A stretch of 64,000 nt of DNA from Lineus longissimus (lineage: Eukaryota > Nemertea > Pilidiophora > Heteronemertea > Lineidae). The stretch's first letter is position 1. Each line of letters starts with the position of its first letter. Shown here one piece after another: positions 20,509 through 33,800 of the stretch. Below the pieces are notes generated by a model, which searched no databases, was not told where the DNA came from, and saw nothing but the letters and a program-made list of their open reading frames with translations. The stretch is from assembly GCF_910592395.1 (NCBI RefSeq), contig NC_088324.1:9760953-9824952 (forward strand), read 5' to 3'. Position numbers and translations under genes: made by a program.

Positions 20509-22990
20509 GCTAATAACCCATTTATTCTTCTAAATATCACGAAATGGCAACTTGATCATGTTATCAAAATATCAACGTTTTTTGATAATTTTCTTGATGA
20601 CATGGAAGACAATGTCAGTCTGAGAACTGAACCAAGAATTGTGGTGAAAACATCAAAGTCTAGTTGATTGAGAGGGAATATCGTTTTCGTGATATTTTGA
20701 AGAATTACTGCCAAACCAGCGTTCGTATAAAAATTTTGCTTTAACATCTATCAGATTATGTATCTATCATCAATATCCCGCATTTTTAGCGTTACATCAC
20801 GCACAGTTTGCAGATGCAGACCACTTTAAAAATACCTTGTACCCAGGTCTTACAAGCTTTTCAGTCCTATACATTCATGCTCATGGATGGTCACGTAGGC
20901 CCTGGATCCAAGGCCCGTTTTTGAGTTTGATGGCAGAATTTTGCAAAAATTTACCAAATATTTGAAAAACCATGAAGCGGTTGGAATTTTGAGCTGAATT
21001 TTTGCATGCAGCATCTTAGGACATCAACAACTACATTGGTCATACGGGCCCTGGATCCAAGGCCCCTTTTTGAGTGCTAATTAACCATTTATTCTGCTAA
21101 ATATCACGAAATGACAACTTGATCATGTTCTCAAAATATCAAAATTTTTTGAAAATTTTCTTGATGACATAGAAGACAATGTCAGTCTGAGTACTGAACC
21201 AAGATTTGGGGTGAAAACATCAAAGTCTAGTTGATTGAGGGGGAATATCGTTTTCGTGATATTTTGAAGTATAACTGCAAAACCAACATTGATATAAAAA
21301 TGTCGCTTTAGCATCTATCAGATTATGTATCTATCATCAATATCCCGCATTTTCAGCGTTATATCACGCACAGTTTGCAGATGCAGACCACTTTAAAAAT
21401 ACCTTGTACCCAGGTCTTACAAGCTTTTTAGTCCTATACATTCATGCTCATGGATGGTCACGTAGGCCCTGGATCCAAGGCCCGTTTTTGAGTTTGATGG
21501 CAGAATTTTGCCAAAATTTACCAAATATTTGAAAAACCATGAAGCGGTTGGAATTTCGAGCTGAATTTTTGCATGCAGCATCTTAGTACATCAACAACTA
21601 CATTGGTCATACGGGCCCTGGATTCAAGGCCCCTTTTTGAGTGCTAATTAACCATTTATTCTGCTAAATATCACGAAATGACAACTTGATCATGTTATCA
21701 AAATATCAACATTTTTTGAAAATTTTCTTGATGACATAGAAGACAATGTCAGTCTGAGTACTGAACCAAGATTTGGGGTGAAAACATCAAAGTCTAGTTG
21801 ATTGAGGGGGAATATCGTTTTCGTGATATTTTGAAGTATTACTGCAAAACCAACATTGATATAAAAATTTCGCTTTAACATCTATCAGATTATGTATCTA
21901 TCATCAATATCCCGCATTTTCAGCGTTATATGACGCACAGTTTGCAGATGCAGACCACTTTAAAAATACCTTGTACCCAGGTCTTACAAGCTTTTCAGTC
22001 CTATACATTCATGCTCATGGATGGTCATGTAGGCCCTGGATCCAAGGCCCGTTTTTGAGTTTGATAGCAGAATTTTGCAAAAATTTACCAAATATTTGAA
22101 AAACCATGAAGCGGTTGGAATTTCGAGCTGAATTTTTGCATGCAGCATCTTAGGACATCAACAACTACATTGGTCATACGGGCCCTGGATCCAAGGCCCC
22201 TTTTTGAGTGCTAATTAACCATTTATTCTGCTAAATATCACGAAATGACAACTTGATCATGTTATCAAAATATCAAAATTTTTTGAAAATTTTCTTGATG
22301 ACATAGAAGACAATGTCAGTCTGGGTACTGAACCAAGATTAGGGGTGAAAACATCAAAGTCTAGTTGATTGAGAGGGAATATCGTTATCGTGATATTTTG
22401 AAGAATTACTGCAAAACCAACATTGATATGAAAATTTCGCTTTAACATCTATCAGATTATGTATCCATCATCAATATACCGCATTTTCACCGTTATATCA
22501 CGCACAGTTTTCGGATGCAGACCACTTTAAAAATACCTTGTGCCCAGGTCTTACAGGCTTTTCAGTCTTATACTTTAATGCTCATGGATGGTCATATAGG
22601 CCCTGGATCCAAGGCCCGTTTTTGAGTTTGATGGCAGAATTTTGCCAAAATTTACCAAAAGTTTGAAAAACCATGAAGCGGTTGGAATTTTGAAGTGATT
22701 TTTGCATGCAGCATCTGTACAACATCATCAACTTTATTGGCGGTGTTTTATTGATTCTGACATGTGTAGATATCAATTATAACAATATATCATTTTGTGT
22801 CATTTTTGGATGGATTTTCAGGGCAAACACGAGCGACGCTATGATGTTGAAAGTTTTGAACGTTATGATAGATACATAATCTGATTGATGCTAAAGCGAA
22901 ATATCGATATCAGTGCTAATTAACCATTTATTCTTCTAAATATCACGAAATGACATCTTGATCATGTTCTCAAAAAATCAACATTTTTTG
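20509..22990. repeat. 567-bp satellite, four copies plus fragments
   Basis: Copies begin at about 20509, 21076, 21643 and 22210, with an exact 567-bp period. The fourth decays near 22735. Each unit carries two sub-repeats about 150 bp apart centred on the near-palindrome GGCCCTGGATCCAAGGCCC. A partial direct copy lies at 22912-22990, preceded by an inverted fragment at about 22846-22911 (TAATCTGATTGATGC). The 63-aa minus-strand frame in each copy has no recognisable motif. Confidence 0.9.
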
Positions 22991-24660
22991 TCAGTCTAAG
23001 TACTTTTTTCCTCAAGTCACGCGCTATGGACGTTCATCGCATGAGAACACCGATGTATAGGAACATGAAAGTCATTACACCGACTTGTGTCAGTTTCGCA
23101 AACCACTTTTAAGTTCGTCTGAGTACCGTGAAAAGAGAAACAGACCAAGGATGGAGTGAATAGGGATAAATAGTTTCATAAAGCGGGTCCACAGAAGGTC
23201 TCGCGAACTATTTGTTACTGCAGGCCTAAGTTTCACGTAACCTTTTCATTCGCTTTAGAGGTACCGCCTATATTACATAACATGATTACGACTTCGTCAA
23301 AGAATGACGAGTCTCGCAAACCCGCCGAAGAGGCAAGATCCACGTGGCCGTCTCGGCCATCTTGAAAACGTGTCTGTGAAATCGTTCACCAAAATCTCAA
23401 TTTACTTCACGAAAATTCCTAGTTCAACAGAAACAACATCATAGAATTGATGGTAAGTTTTCAGGCCATATCAGTGTGCAGGTTGTTCGTTTAAACTGGT
23501 TGTAATTGCCGAGATATTTGCGATTTTTGTTGGTGCTGTACAGTTGGCGGCTTGACCAGAAATGGAAGTCCCTATGAGTCTCATTATTTGAACTGCGATG
23601 CGGACACAGCACCATGGAGGTTGCTATCATTTGGCCGGCGCAGGCCCTACATTTGCAAGACCACCAACTACACTATATTGTGATATTTCTTTTGACAGAA
23701 TGTGTCTTTTACGCCCCCTCCCCCCCCCCCCCCCCCCTCCCCCCTCCCCTCCACGAGATGCTGTCTGGTGTAGTTTGCAAGAAGTACATGAATTATCATC
23801 CTTTTCTTTATTTGCAGAGCTCCTGCGTCCTGATGCCCTATACATGTACAGGGACTGCCGCTTCTCAGTTCAACTAAGAAAATAATTGTAAGTACACTAG
23901 TTGTTCTGAAACCTTTAGTCCAGCCAAGGAAAACAAAACTGTGAAATTCTGTTCAAACTACAGTAAACTCGTCTGTCTAAAACAGGATTTTGGGACTTCC
24001 TGTCATGATCAGATATTGACCAATCAGAAGACCCCTTTTATGCTCGTTCGATTCAAACAGCATGGACCTTGGAGTTACAGGGCTTCTGATTGGCCAACAT
24101 ATACCTGAGCGGACTTATACCTATCCCACAATTCTTGCTTGAGGAAAATGGCGACTGTTGAACTTCCTCAACCAATCTCGATATTATATTGAACGTAGAA
24201 ATACAAATTGTACTCCACGTGCACATTTTATCGGCTTCGTTTAGGCAAAAACGATTGGAAAGATTAGATCACTAAAAGCTATGGTTGAGGCATGTTCGAG
24301 TCGAGTTTTCAGTATATATGGCTTGTGAAAACAAATATCGGTCATTTTGAAAATGCCCTTTTCACAGAAAATTGGAGTTTACCATGACAGGCACACATAT
24401 TCAAGCAATTTACTTGTTGTCTTGTCTTCTAATGTTCATGATATATTGAATAATTTTGGTGATAGTTATGAGTCCTAAGAATTAAAATCGAAGACAATTC
24501 TCCCTTCGTCCCTTGTCGCTTCGATTTTGTTGGTAGTGTGTTTGGCGTAAGCGTATAAATTTGCCACATCTCGTCTAATCTGTACTGAATATTACTTGTG
24601 ATATTTTTCATAATCAAACATTGTCTTTCATAATCAAATATTGTCTCTCTTTGTATCTTT
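22990..24660. other. gene-poor DNA with a C-rich tract
   Basis: No supported gene. Relatives of the GTTTCGCAA MITE family occur near 23090-23330. A C-rich, almost pure homopolymer run sits at about 23712-23753 and could cause assembly or length errors. Short open frames overlapping it are composition artefacts. Confidence 0.6.
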
Positions 24661-25052
24661 CTAGGACGTCAAAGAACTTGTTCACGTGCTCTATCCAGCC
24701 CATCCGCAGATCTTCTCCATACGATGGCGACTCGATTTCAGTTCTTCAGTTAATCTGTAACTTCATTTAATCTGTATGATCTTTTGAACTAATTAATAAA
24801 ATAAGTAATTCTTATACAAGCTTCTTTTTATTGTCCACCAAGTTACGATGGGAGCGCACAATCAGTCCTCAGCTTTCTGAAATGTTTTTCTTGGTCTTTT
24901 TAATTGAATTGAAAAGATTTTCCTCCTCCAGTGAAACTTCTTCCGTGGCATCCTCAATTGTTTTGAAAACAGAAACCTGACATTACTTGGAAAGTTTTCT
25001 AAGTCCAAAATCAATTTGTTTCCTTGGCATAGTTTCCATTCTGTCTGCGAAA

Positions 25053-25209
25053 TCCTCAAAAATACTCTAAGTACAAAATCGCTGTGTCATCCTTTTTTTT
25101 CTCAAAAATACGCTAAGTACAAAATCGCTGTGTCATCCTTTTTTTTCTCAAAAATACGCTAAGTACAAAATCGCTGAGTCATTCTTTTTTCCTTTAAAAA
25201 ATACGCTAA
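25053..25209. repeat. 46-bp tandem repeat, about 3.5 copies
   Basis: The unit contains CTCAAAAATACGCTAAGTAC, then AAAATCGCTGTGTCATCC and a T-run. Copies start at about 25055, 25101 and 25147, then a degenerate fourth. Confidence 0.8.
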
Positions 25210-25236
25210 GTCCACAAAACTCGAAAAATAAATTGT

Positions 25237-25292
25237 GCGTGACCTCCCCTCGTAACTTTTTTCCTCTGCAAAGTTACGGAGCGAGGTCACGC
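25237..25292. repeat. short hairpin
   Basis: GCGTGACCTCCCCTCGTAAC (from 25237) is inverted as GTTACGGAGCGAGGTCACGC (to 25292). The 23-bp arms differ at three positions and the loop is about 10 nt. Confidence 0.7.
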
Positions 25293-25410
25293 TCGAGTTT
25301 TTTTTTGACGTTTTTGGAGATAGCCTATATTCTGAGGGTCCCCCTTTTTTGGAAAAAATCCGTTGATCCGAGGTTGTCCTTGTCCTTTAGAAGGCTGAAG
25401 AAGTCATTAT

Positions 25411-25963
25411 GACTTGTTATTCATTGCAAAGTTCGATAGTTATTGCATTCAATGTTTATTTCATGTTCAATTGATACATTTGAATTCAAAGTTTCTATTA
25501 TGTGCGATTCAATTGAAGATTACGAGTGATGTTTCCACATACTTTGGAAGACTTTGTGTGCAATTCATGTTATTATGCCAAAGTACAGTGCAGAGAATAT
25601 TTTATATGTTGCACAGAAGTGTTTATGTGTGATGCTACAACCGTTGAATCGTTGAAGGGATAAAAAAGGAACTTTGAAACAACCTATCAAAGCAGTTTCA
25701 AAGACCTTTTTCACCTTTTGCCAACAATTCAACGGAGGTAACGTCAACATAGATAATTCTGCATCGCATATAAATATCTCACACTATACACATGGCAAAA
25801 TATCATGAGTTGTACAGCAAGTCTACCAAAGATATGTGATAACATTACCACAATCTTTGTATCGCACATAATAAAAACCTTGAAAACAAAAGTATTAAGT
25901 ATTGAACATGAAAATAAACACTGAATTGTAATAACTATTGAATTTTGCAACAAATAACAAGCC
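25411..25963. repeat. 553-bp imperfect palindrome (foldback)
   Basis: The left arm 25411-25680 and right arm 25695-25963 are reverse complements at roughly three-quarters identity, around a loop of about 14 bp. Landmarks: GACTTGTTATTCA against CAAATAACAAGCC at the ends, TTATGTGCGAT against ATCGCACATAA in the middle, and GGAACTTTGAAAC against GTTTCAAAGACC at the centre. The transcript would be a very long hairpin. It has no coding potential. Confidence 0.8.
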
Positions 25964-27211
25964 ATATATCGAGGGTCTTGAGGTGTGCCAGAAGTACAAC
26001 AAAACTTGAGATACTGAAATCTTGTAGGATCTTAGATATGTCGTCCAAATCACTCTTGTTATTGATAAATTCGATATGATACCATTTCTATGGTTTCACT
26101 CGACGTCAAACTTTTTGCAGCATTTTGTGTATTTTGACAAGTGGTAGATTTCAGTTTTGTAGTACTTGTGACAAACCTGTAAGGTCTAGCACCACAAAAG
26201 CGCTTCACGTGGCATATATCATACACAGTCTTTGTCATTTCACGTTGAGCGTTGCCAACGGAGAATTAAAGACTCTGTGGAATATTTACCGCGTGAAATG
26301 CTTATGTGGAGGTAAGCCTTTTAGCCGATGACAGACTAGAGCGTAAAACGACGTGCTCCTGCACTCTTGACGCGCACGTGTGTCACCAACTTTCATGCAG
26401 AAAGATACAAGTGCACTTTTACCGAAAACATTCTTATGGCGGGTTGGGGACAGGGATAGTTCATCTGGTGGCAAATTGGGCAATATCGAGTTTTTACAGT
26501 AATGTTCAACTGTAAACCTCAATTTCTCAAAACTCGGTAAAGTGCACTTTCTGCATAAGACCCTCGATTTGACTACTTCAGCTTTATTGATTGCCTTTGC
26601 TATCTTCATAGATCGAAGTGAAGGCAACACGTCAAAGTGAAGGAACCAAATAGAAGACGAAATTACAAACATAACATTTTATTACTACTCTTTCTGGGCA
26701 ATTGTATAACATATACATAAATGTTTACGTTTCACAGATACATATTGAGGCGAAACGCTGTAAAATCACATACATAAGACCATATATTTCACCACAATCA
26801 AAATGGTAGAAAGCCATTTTTAAGTTTTAGTTTTTCTAATGTGGTCTACAGTAGACCCCGCCCCGCCCCCTCCCCATGAATCAGTAATACCGAACACCCG
26901 GTATTCGGTGCTGAAAATTGATAATAACTTTCGATAAGATGGTCTTATAGAAGTGAGATTAAAGTATTTCTTACATAGTTTGAATCAGTTCAATCCATCT
27001 AAATCTAATGCTGTACAATGTATTGCTGAGAATAGACCTACGTCTCATTCAATTAAATCTACAAATTGTGTGTTGTTGCAAAAGAAATGGATACACCTTA
27101 TTTGACAAAGGATCTCGTAACCTGCCTATTCAACCAATTCACCATAAATCTTCAATGAGCCGTCTGGCCTAAACTTCATTGACTCGCTCTTTTGCAGCCA
27201 TACTGTGAGTG

Positions 27212-27297
27212 TGGCTTGGTGGAGTAGTGGTTAGAGCGTGTGACTTACCATTCAGAGGTCTTGGGTTCGAATCCCGTCAGCCTCTAACACTTTTTTT
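27212..27297 (+). tRNA. tRNA pseudogene or SINE head with Pol III signals
   Basis: An A-box-like TGGAGTAGTGGTTAGAGC, a perfect B-box GGTTCGAATCC (27264-27274) and a T7 run at 27291-27297 form a minimal Pol III unit. Folding by eye gives a 5/7 acceptor stem, a 4/5 anticodon stem with an eight-base loop, and a poor D-stem. It is therefore unlikely to be a working tRNA. The anticodon cannot be stated. Confidence 0.35.
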
Positions 27298-27548
27298 ATA
27301 AGAAAAGCTTTAAAACTTTTAACAGCAAAACAGGTATTATTGCGAAAGATACCAGAGGCCAAGAAATTATGCCTTTTTAAAGGATTTTTTCTTACAGCAA
27401 TGGAGGAAAAAAGCTTCATGAAAAACTATCATTAAAAGTATGACGAATTAAACATTTTTCAAATAATTTCATCCCCCCCCCCAATAAACCTCAATATAAG
27501 TTTAACCCTCTCCAGGTTCTTGTCAGGTGTCATGTATTGGAAAATAGG

Positions 27549-27743
27549 GAGGTTTCGCAATCACGTTTACGTTTCCAAAACGCCTGTGTGACGCACATAC
27601 ATGTTGGGCAGTTTTCTGCACTGAGGGTTAGGCCCGCCCTTCGCAACATTGTGAAATCGGTTCCTTTTAATCAGAAGAGCTCAAATTTGTTACGAAATTT
27701 CAAAACGTAAACGTAGATTTATATCTTAGGGTTGCGAAACCTC
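27549..27743. mobile_element. 195-bp MITE with GAGGTTTCGCAA ends
   Basis: Terminal GAGGTTTCGCAA and TTGCGAAACCTC are perfect 12-bp inverted repeats. Inner ACGTTTACGTTT and AAACGTAAACGT extend the pairing. Confidence 0.65.
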
Positions 27744-28329
27744 ACTAGTATCTAGTTGCACTTGTCATGTTTCTGCTCTGCCATGTATTTTTATGCTTAA
27801 CAACTTTTTCTGTTCGAATAAAATCTTGTCTTGTGTAAAAGCAACGCTTAAAAGCCTGTCGCGTCGTATCAACTTGAAAAACGATTTGATATCATTTGTG
27901 GCAGAACCGTTGACAAGTGTAACTAGTGTTTGGCTTGCAGTTTTACAAAGAGTAGGTCTTGCCTGAAGCACTGATCAACTGTGAGCGAAGATTCCATCAC
28001 GGTTTTCCTCCTCCTTCGAGATGGCGGTTGTCTTCGTTGACGCATGGTGTGTATGCGGTTACATCTGAAAATATAAGATAAAAGAATTTTTGAAAATTTT
28101 GCTAATGGACCTCACAAAATCAATCGAAATCGTGCCAGTATTGTAGTTATGGACCAAGAACAACAAGGAGATGATCCACAGGCACAAACAGGAACCAGGA
28201 ATTGAGTAAAACGACCTGGAAAGAGTGAAAAGGAATTTTGGCTGACCAATGCCTCTGTGGGAGTGGAAGGGGACACATAAAATGTTGCAGACAAAATCAC
28301 GATGACGCTGGTAGGATCATGGGGGAAGT

Positions 28330-30836
28330 TACCCTCTAGGTTGAATTCTTCATAAACTCTCCTCAGGTGTCAACTGAGTAACAAGAAGGGGACTCTTATG
28401 GAGGAGGAGGAGGTTAAGTTACCCTCCCCTCTAGGTTGGATTCTTCATTAGCTCTCCACATGTGTCAACTGAGTAACAAGAAGTGGACTCTTATGGAGGA
28501 GGAGGAGGTTAAGTTACCCTCCCCTCTAGGTTGGATTCTTCATTAACTCTCCACATGTGTCAACTGAGTAACAAGAAGGGGACTCTTATGGAGGTGGGAG
28601 AGGCTTAGTTACCCTCCCCTCGAAGAGGAATTCTTCCAAAACTCTCCACTGGTGTCAACTGACTAAAAGGAAGGGAACCAATATGGAGGGGGAAGAGGCT
28701 AAGTTACCCTCTAAGTAGGAATCTTCATAACCTCTCTCCATTGTGTCAATAGAATAACAAGAAGTGGACTCTTATGGCGAAGGAAGAGGTTAAGTTACCC
28801 TCCCCTCTAGGTAGGATTCTTCATAAACTCTCCACATGTGTCTACTGAGTTACAAGAAAAGGACTCTTATGGAGGAGGAAGAGGCCAAGTTACCCCCCCC
28901 CCCCCTCTAGGTAGGATTCTTCATAAACTCTCCACAGGTGTCTACTGAGTTACAAGAAAAGGACTCTTATGGAGGAGGAAGAGGCTAAGTTACCCTCCCC
29001 TCTAAGTAGGATTCTTCATAAACTCTCCACATGTGTCAACTAAGTAACAATAAAGGGATTTTTATGGAGGGGGAAGAGGCTAGTTACCCTCACCTCTAGG
29101 TAGGATTCTTCATAAGCTCTCCACATGTGTCAACTGAGTAACAATAAAGGGATTTTTATGGAGGGGGAAGAGGCTAGTTACCCTCCTCTCTAGGTAGGAT
29201 TCTTCATAAACTCTCCACATTGTGTCAACTAAGTAACAATAAAGGGATTTTTATGGAGGGGGAGGAGGTTAAGTTTCCCTCACCTCTAGGTAGGATTCTT
29301 CATAAACTCTCCACGTGTGTCAACTGAGTAACAAGAAAGGGACTCTTATGGAGGGGGAGGAGGTTAAGTTTCCCTCACCTCTAGGTAGGATTCTTCATAA
29401 ACTCTCCACATGTGCCAACTGAGTAACAAGAAGGGGATCCTATGGAGGGGGAGGAGGTTAAGTTACCCTCCCCTCTAGGTAGGATTCTTCAAAAACTCTC
29501 CACATGTGTCAACTGAGTAACAAGAAGGGGATTCTGATGGAGGTGGAAGAGGCTTAGTTACCCTCCCCTCGAAGAGGAATTCTTCCAAAACTCTCCACAG
29601 GTGTCAACTGACTAAAAAGAAGGGAACCAACATGGAGGGGAAGTTACCCTCTAAGTAGGATTTTTCATAAACTCTCCACAGATGTCTACTGAGTAACAAG
29701 AAAAGGACTCTTATGGAGGAGGAAGAGGCCAAGTTACCCTCACCTCTAAGTAGGATTCTTCATAAACTCTCCACATGTGTCAACTAAGTAACAATAAGGG
29801 GATTTTTATGGAGGGGGAAGAGATTAAGTTACCCTCACCTCTAAGTAGGATTCTTCATTAACTCTCCACATGTGTCAACTAAGTAACAAGAAAGGGACTC
29901 TTATGGAGGGGAGGAGGTTAATTTACCTTCACCTCGAGGTAGGATTCTTCATAAACTCTCCACAGGTGTCTACTGAGTAACAAGAAGGGGATTCATATGG
30001 AGGGGGAGGAGGTTAAGTTACCCTCCTCTCTAGGTAGGATTCTTCATAAACTCTCCACATGTGTCAACTGAGTAACAAGAAAGGGACTCTTATGGAGGGG
30101 AGGAGGTTAATTTACCTTCACCTCGAGGTAGGACTCTTCATAAACTCTCCACATGTGTCAACTGAGTAACAAGAAAGGGACTCTTATGGAGGGGAGGAGG
30201 TTAATTTACCTTCACCTCGAGGTAGGATTCTTCCAAAACTCTCCACATGTGTCAACTGAGTAACAAGAAGGGGACCCTTATGGAGGAGGAAGAGGCTAAG
30301 TTACCCTCCCCTCTAGGTAGGTAGGATTCTTCAGAACCTCTCTCCATGTGTCAACTGAGTAACAAGAAGGGGACTCTTATGGAGGAGGAAGAGGCCGAGT
30401 TACCCTCACCTCTAAGTAGGATTCTTCCTAAACTCTCCACAGGTGTCAACTGACTAACCAGTGACTAACCAACTGACTAACCAACTGACTCTCCATGTGT
30501 CAATTGAATAACAAGAAGGGGACTCTTATGGAGGAGGAAGAGGCTAAGTAACCCTCCCCTCTAGGTAGGATTCTTCATAAACTCTCCACACGTGTCTACT
30601 GAGTTACAAGAAAAGGACTCTTCTGAAGGAGGAAGAGGCTAAGTTACCCTCCCCTCTAGGTAGGATTCTTCATAAACTCTCCACATGTGTCTACTGAGTT
30701 ACAAGAAAAGGACTCTTCTGGAGGGGAGGAGGTTAAGGTACCCCACCTCTAGGTAGGATTCTTCATAAACTCTCCATATGTGTCAACTGAGTAACAAGAA
30801 GGGGATTCTTATGGAGGGGGAGGAGGTTAAGTCTTG
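28330..30836. repeat. about 95-bp minisatellite, about 26 copies
   Basis: The unit runs TTACCCTCCCCTCTAGGTAG, GATTCTTCATAAACTCTCC, ACATGTGTCAACTGAGTAAC, AAGAAGGGGACTCTTATGG, then a GGAGGAGG-rich piece. Copies differ by point changes and 1-3 bp indels, and groups of neighbours share variants (for example the ACAATAAAGGGATTTTTATG subtype near 29040-29250). That pattern indicates local block duplication. The unit is not a multiple of three and contains stops. Confidence 0.93.
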
Positions 30837-33800
30837 GAGATAAAGATTCTCACAAGGAGCTGACCCAATATAATATAGCCTTCGAAATAGAGATTCTCAC
30901 ATGGGACTGATTTATTGTAACCTTGGAGATGTAGTTGCTCACAAGGGCCTGATATACTGTGAGCCTTGGAGATAAGGATTCTTCACAGGGGGTTGATAGA
31001 CTAGAAGGCTTGGAGGTGAAGATTCTCACAGGGGACTAATATACTGTAACCCATTGAGATGAAGATTCTCACAAGGGACTAATATAATGCAGGCCTTGTG
31101 GATAAAGATTCCCACAAGGGACTGCTATGATTCTTGTAGATGAAGGTTCTCACAGGTGATTGACATACTGTAACCCATTGAGATGAAGATACATGTACTT
31201 ACAAAGGGACTAATATCTTGTGAACCTTTGAGATTAAGATTCTCACAAGGGAATGATATACTGTAGGTCTTGGAGATAAAGATTCTCACAATGGAATTAT
31301 ATACTTTAAGCCTTGGAGATGAAGATTCTGCAGACAAGGGACTGATATACATACTGTAAGCCTTTGAGATTAAGATCGTCAAAAGGGAATAATATAATGC
31401 ATGCCTTGTAGAGAATGATTCTCACGAGGGGCTGATATACTGTAACCTTGGAGATGAAGATTCTCACCAGAGACTGATATACTGTAACCTTGGAGATAAA
31501 GATTTAACAAGGGGATGATATACTTGTAAGTCTTGGAGATAAAGATTCTCACAAGGGACTGATATACTGTAAGCCTTGGAGATGAAGATTCTCACAGGGG
31601 ACTTATATAATGCATGCCTTGTAGATAAAGATTCTCACAAGGGGCTGACATACTGTAGCCTTTGAGATGAAGATTCTCACAAGGGACTGACATACTGTAA
31701 CCTTTGCGATGCAGTTTCTTACAAGGGATTGACATATGGTAGGCCTTGGAGATAAAGATTTTCACAAGGGGGTAATATACTGTAGGGCTTTGAGATGAAG
31801 ATTCTCACAAGGGACTGATTACTGTAAGCCTTTGAAATGATGATTCTCACAAGGGGGGCGATATACTGTAGGACTTGTAGATAACGATTCTCACGAGGAA
31901 ATTTTATACTGTAAGCTTTGAAGATGAAGATTCTCACAAGGGACTTTTTACTGTAGGCCTTTGAAATGAAGATTCTCACAGGGCCTGATATACTGTAAGC
32001 CTTGGAGATAAAGATTCTTCACAGGGGGGTGATAGACTAGAAGGCTTGGAGGTGAAGATTCTCACAGGGGACTAATATACTGTAACCCATTGAGATGAAG
32101 ATTCTCACAAGGGACTAATATAATGCAGGCCTTGTAGATGAAGATTCCCACAAGGGACTGCTTTGATTCTTGTAGATGAAGGTTCTCACAGGTGATTGAC
32201 ATACTGTAACCCATTGAGATGAAGATACATGTACTTACAAAGGGACTAATATCTTCTGAACCATTGAGAATAAGATTCTCACAAGGGAATGATATACTGT
32301 AGGTCTTGGAGATAAAGATTCTCACAATGGAATTATATACTGCAAGCCTTGGAGATGAAGATTCTGCAGACAAGGGACTGATATACATACTGTAAGCCTT
32401 TGAGATTAAGATTCTCAAAAGGGACTAATATAATGCATGCCTTGTGGAGAAAGATTCTCACAAGGGGCTGATATACTGTAACCTTGGAGATGAAGATTCT
32501 CACCAGAGACTGATATACTGTAACCTTGGAGATAAAGATTTAACAAGGGGATGATATACTTGTAAGTCTTGGAGATAAAGATTCTCACAAGGGACTGATA
32601 TACTGTAAGCCTTGGAGATGAAGATTCTCACAGGGGACTAATATAATGCATGCCTTGTAGATAAAGATTCTCACAAGGGGCTGATATACTGTAACCTTTG
32701 CGATGCAGTTTCTTACAAGGGATTGACATATGGTAGGCCTTGGAGATAAAGTTTTTCACAAGGGGTGATATACTGTAGGGCTTGGAGATGAAGATTCTCA
32801 CAAGGGACTGATTACTGTAAGCCTTTGAAATGATGATTATCACAAGGGGTGATATACTGTAGGACTTGTAGATAACGATTCTCACGAGGAAATTATATAC
32901 TGTAAGCCTTGAAGATGAAGATACCTCACAAGGGACTTTTTACTGTAGGCCTTTGAAATGAAGATTCTCACAAGTGGGTGATATACTGTAGGCCTTGGAG
33001 ATGAAGACTCTGCAGACAAGGGACTGATTCTTCATAACCTCTCTCCATATGTCAACTGAGTAACAAGAAGGGGGTTCTCATGGAGGAGGAAGAGGCTAAG
33101 TTACCCTCACCTCTAGGTGGGATTCTTCATAAAATCTCCACATGTGTCAACGGAGTAACAAGAAGGGGACTCTTATGGAGGGGGAGGAGGTTAAGTCTTG
33201 GAGATAAAGATTCTCACAAGGGGCTGACTCGATATAATGTAGCCTTTGAGATAGAGATTCTCACATGGGACTGATATATTGTAACCTTGGAGATGTAGTT
33301 TCTCACAAGGGCCTGATATACTGTAAGCCTTGGAGATAAAGATTCTTCACAGGGGGGTGATAGACTAGAAGGCTTGGAGGTGAAGAATCTCACAGGGGAC
33401 TAATATACTGTAACCCATTGAGATGAAGATTCTCACAAGGGACTAATATAATGCAGGCCTTGTAGATAAAGATTCCCACAACAAGGGACTGCTATGATTC
33501 TTGTAGATGAAGGTTCTCACAGGTGATTGACATACTGTAACCCATTGAGATGAAGATACTTACAAAGGGACTAATATCTTGTGAACCATTGAGGTTAAGA
33601 TTCTCACAAGGGAATGATATACTGTAGGTCTTGGAGATAAAGATTCTCACAATGGAATTATATACTGTAAGCCTTGAAGATGAAGATTCTGCAGACAAGG
33701 GACTGATATACATACTGTAAGCCTTTCAGATTAAGATTATCAAAAGGGACTAATATAATGCATGCCTTGTAGAGAAAGATGCTCACAAGGGGCTGACTCG

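Noticed and set aside
20556-22448. Four copies of a 63-aa minus-strand frame
   Set aside because: They recur only because the DNA is a 567-bp satellite; there are no motifs and no promoter or polyadenylation context.
23598-23885. Overlapping frames across the C-rich tract
   Set aside because: Poly-Pro and poly-Gly runs are a product of the homopolymer, not a protein signal.
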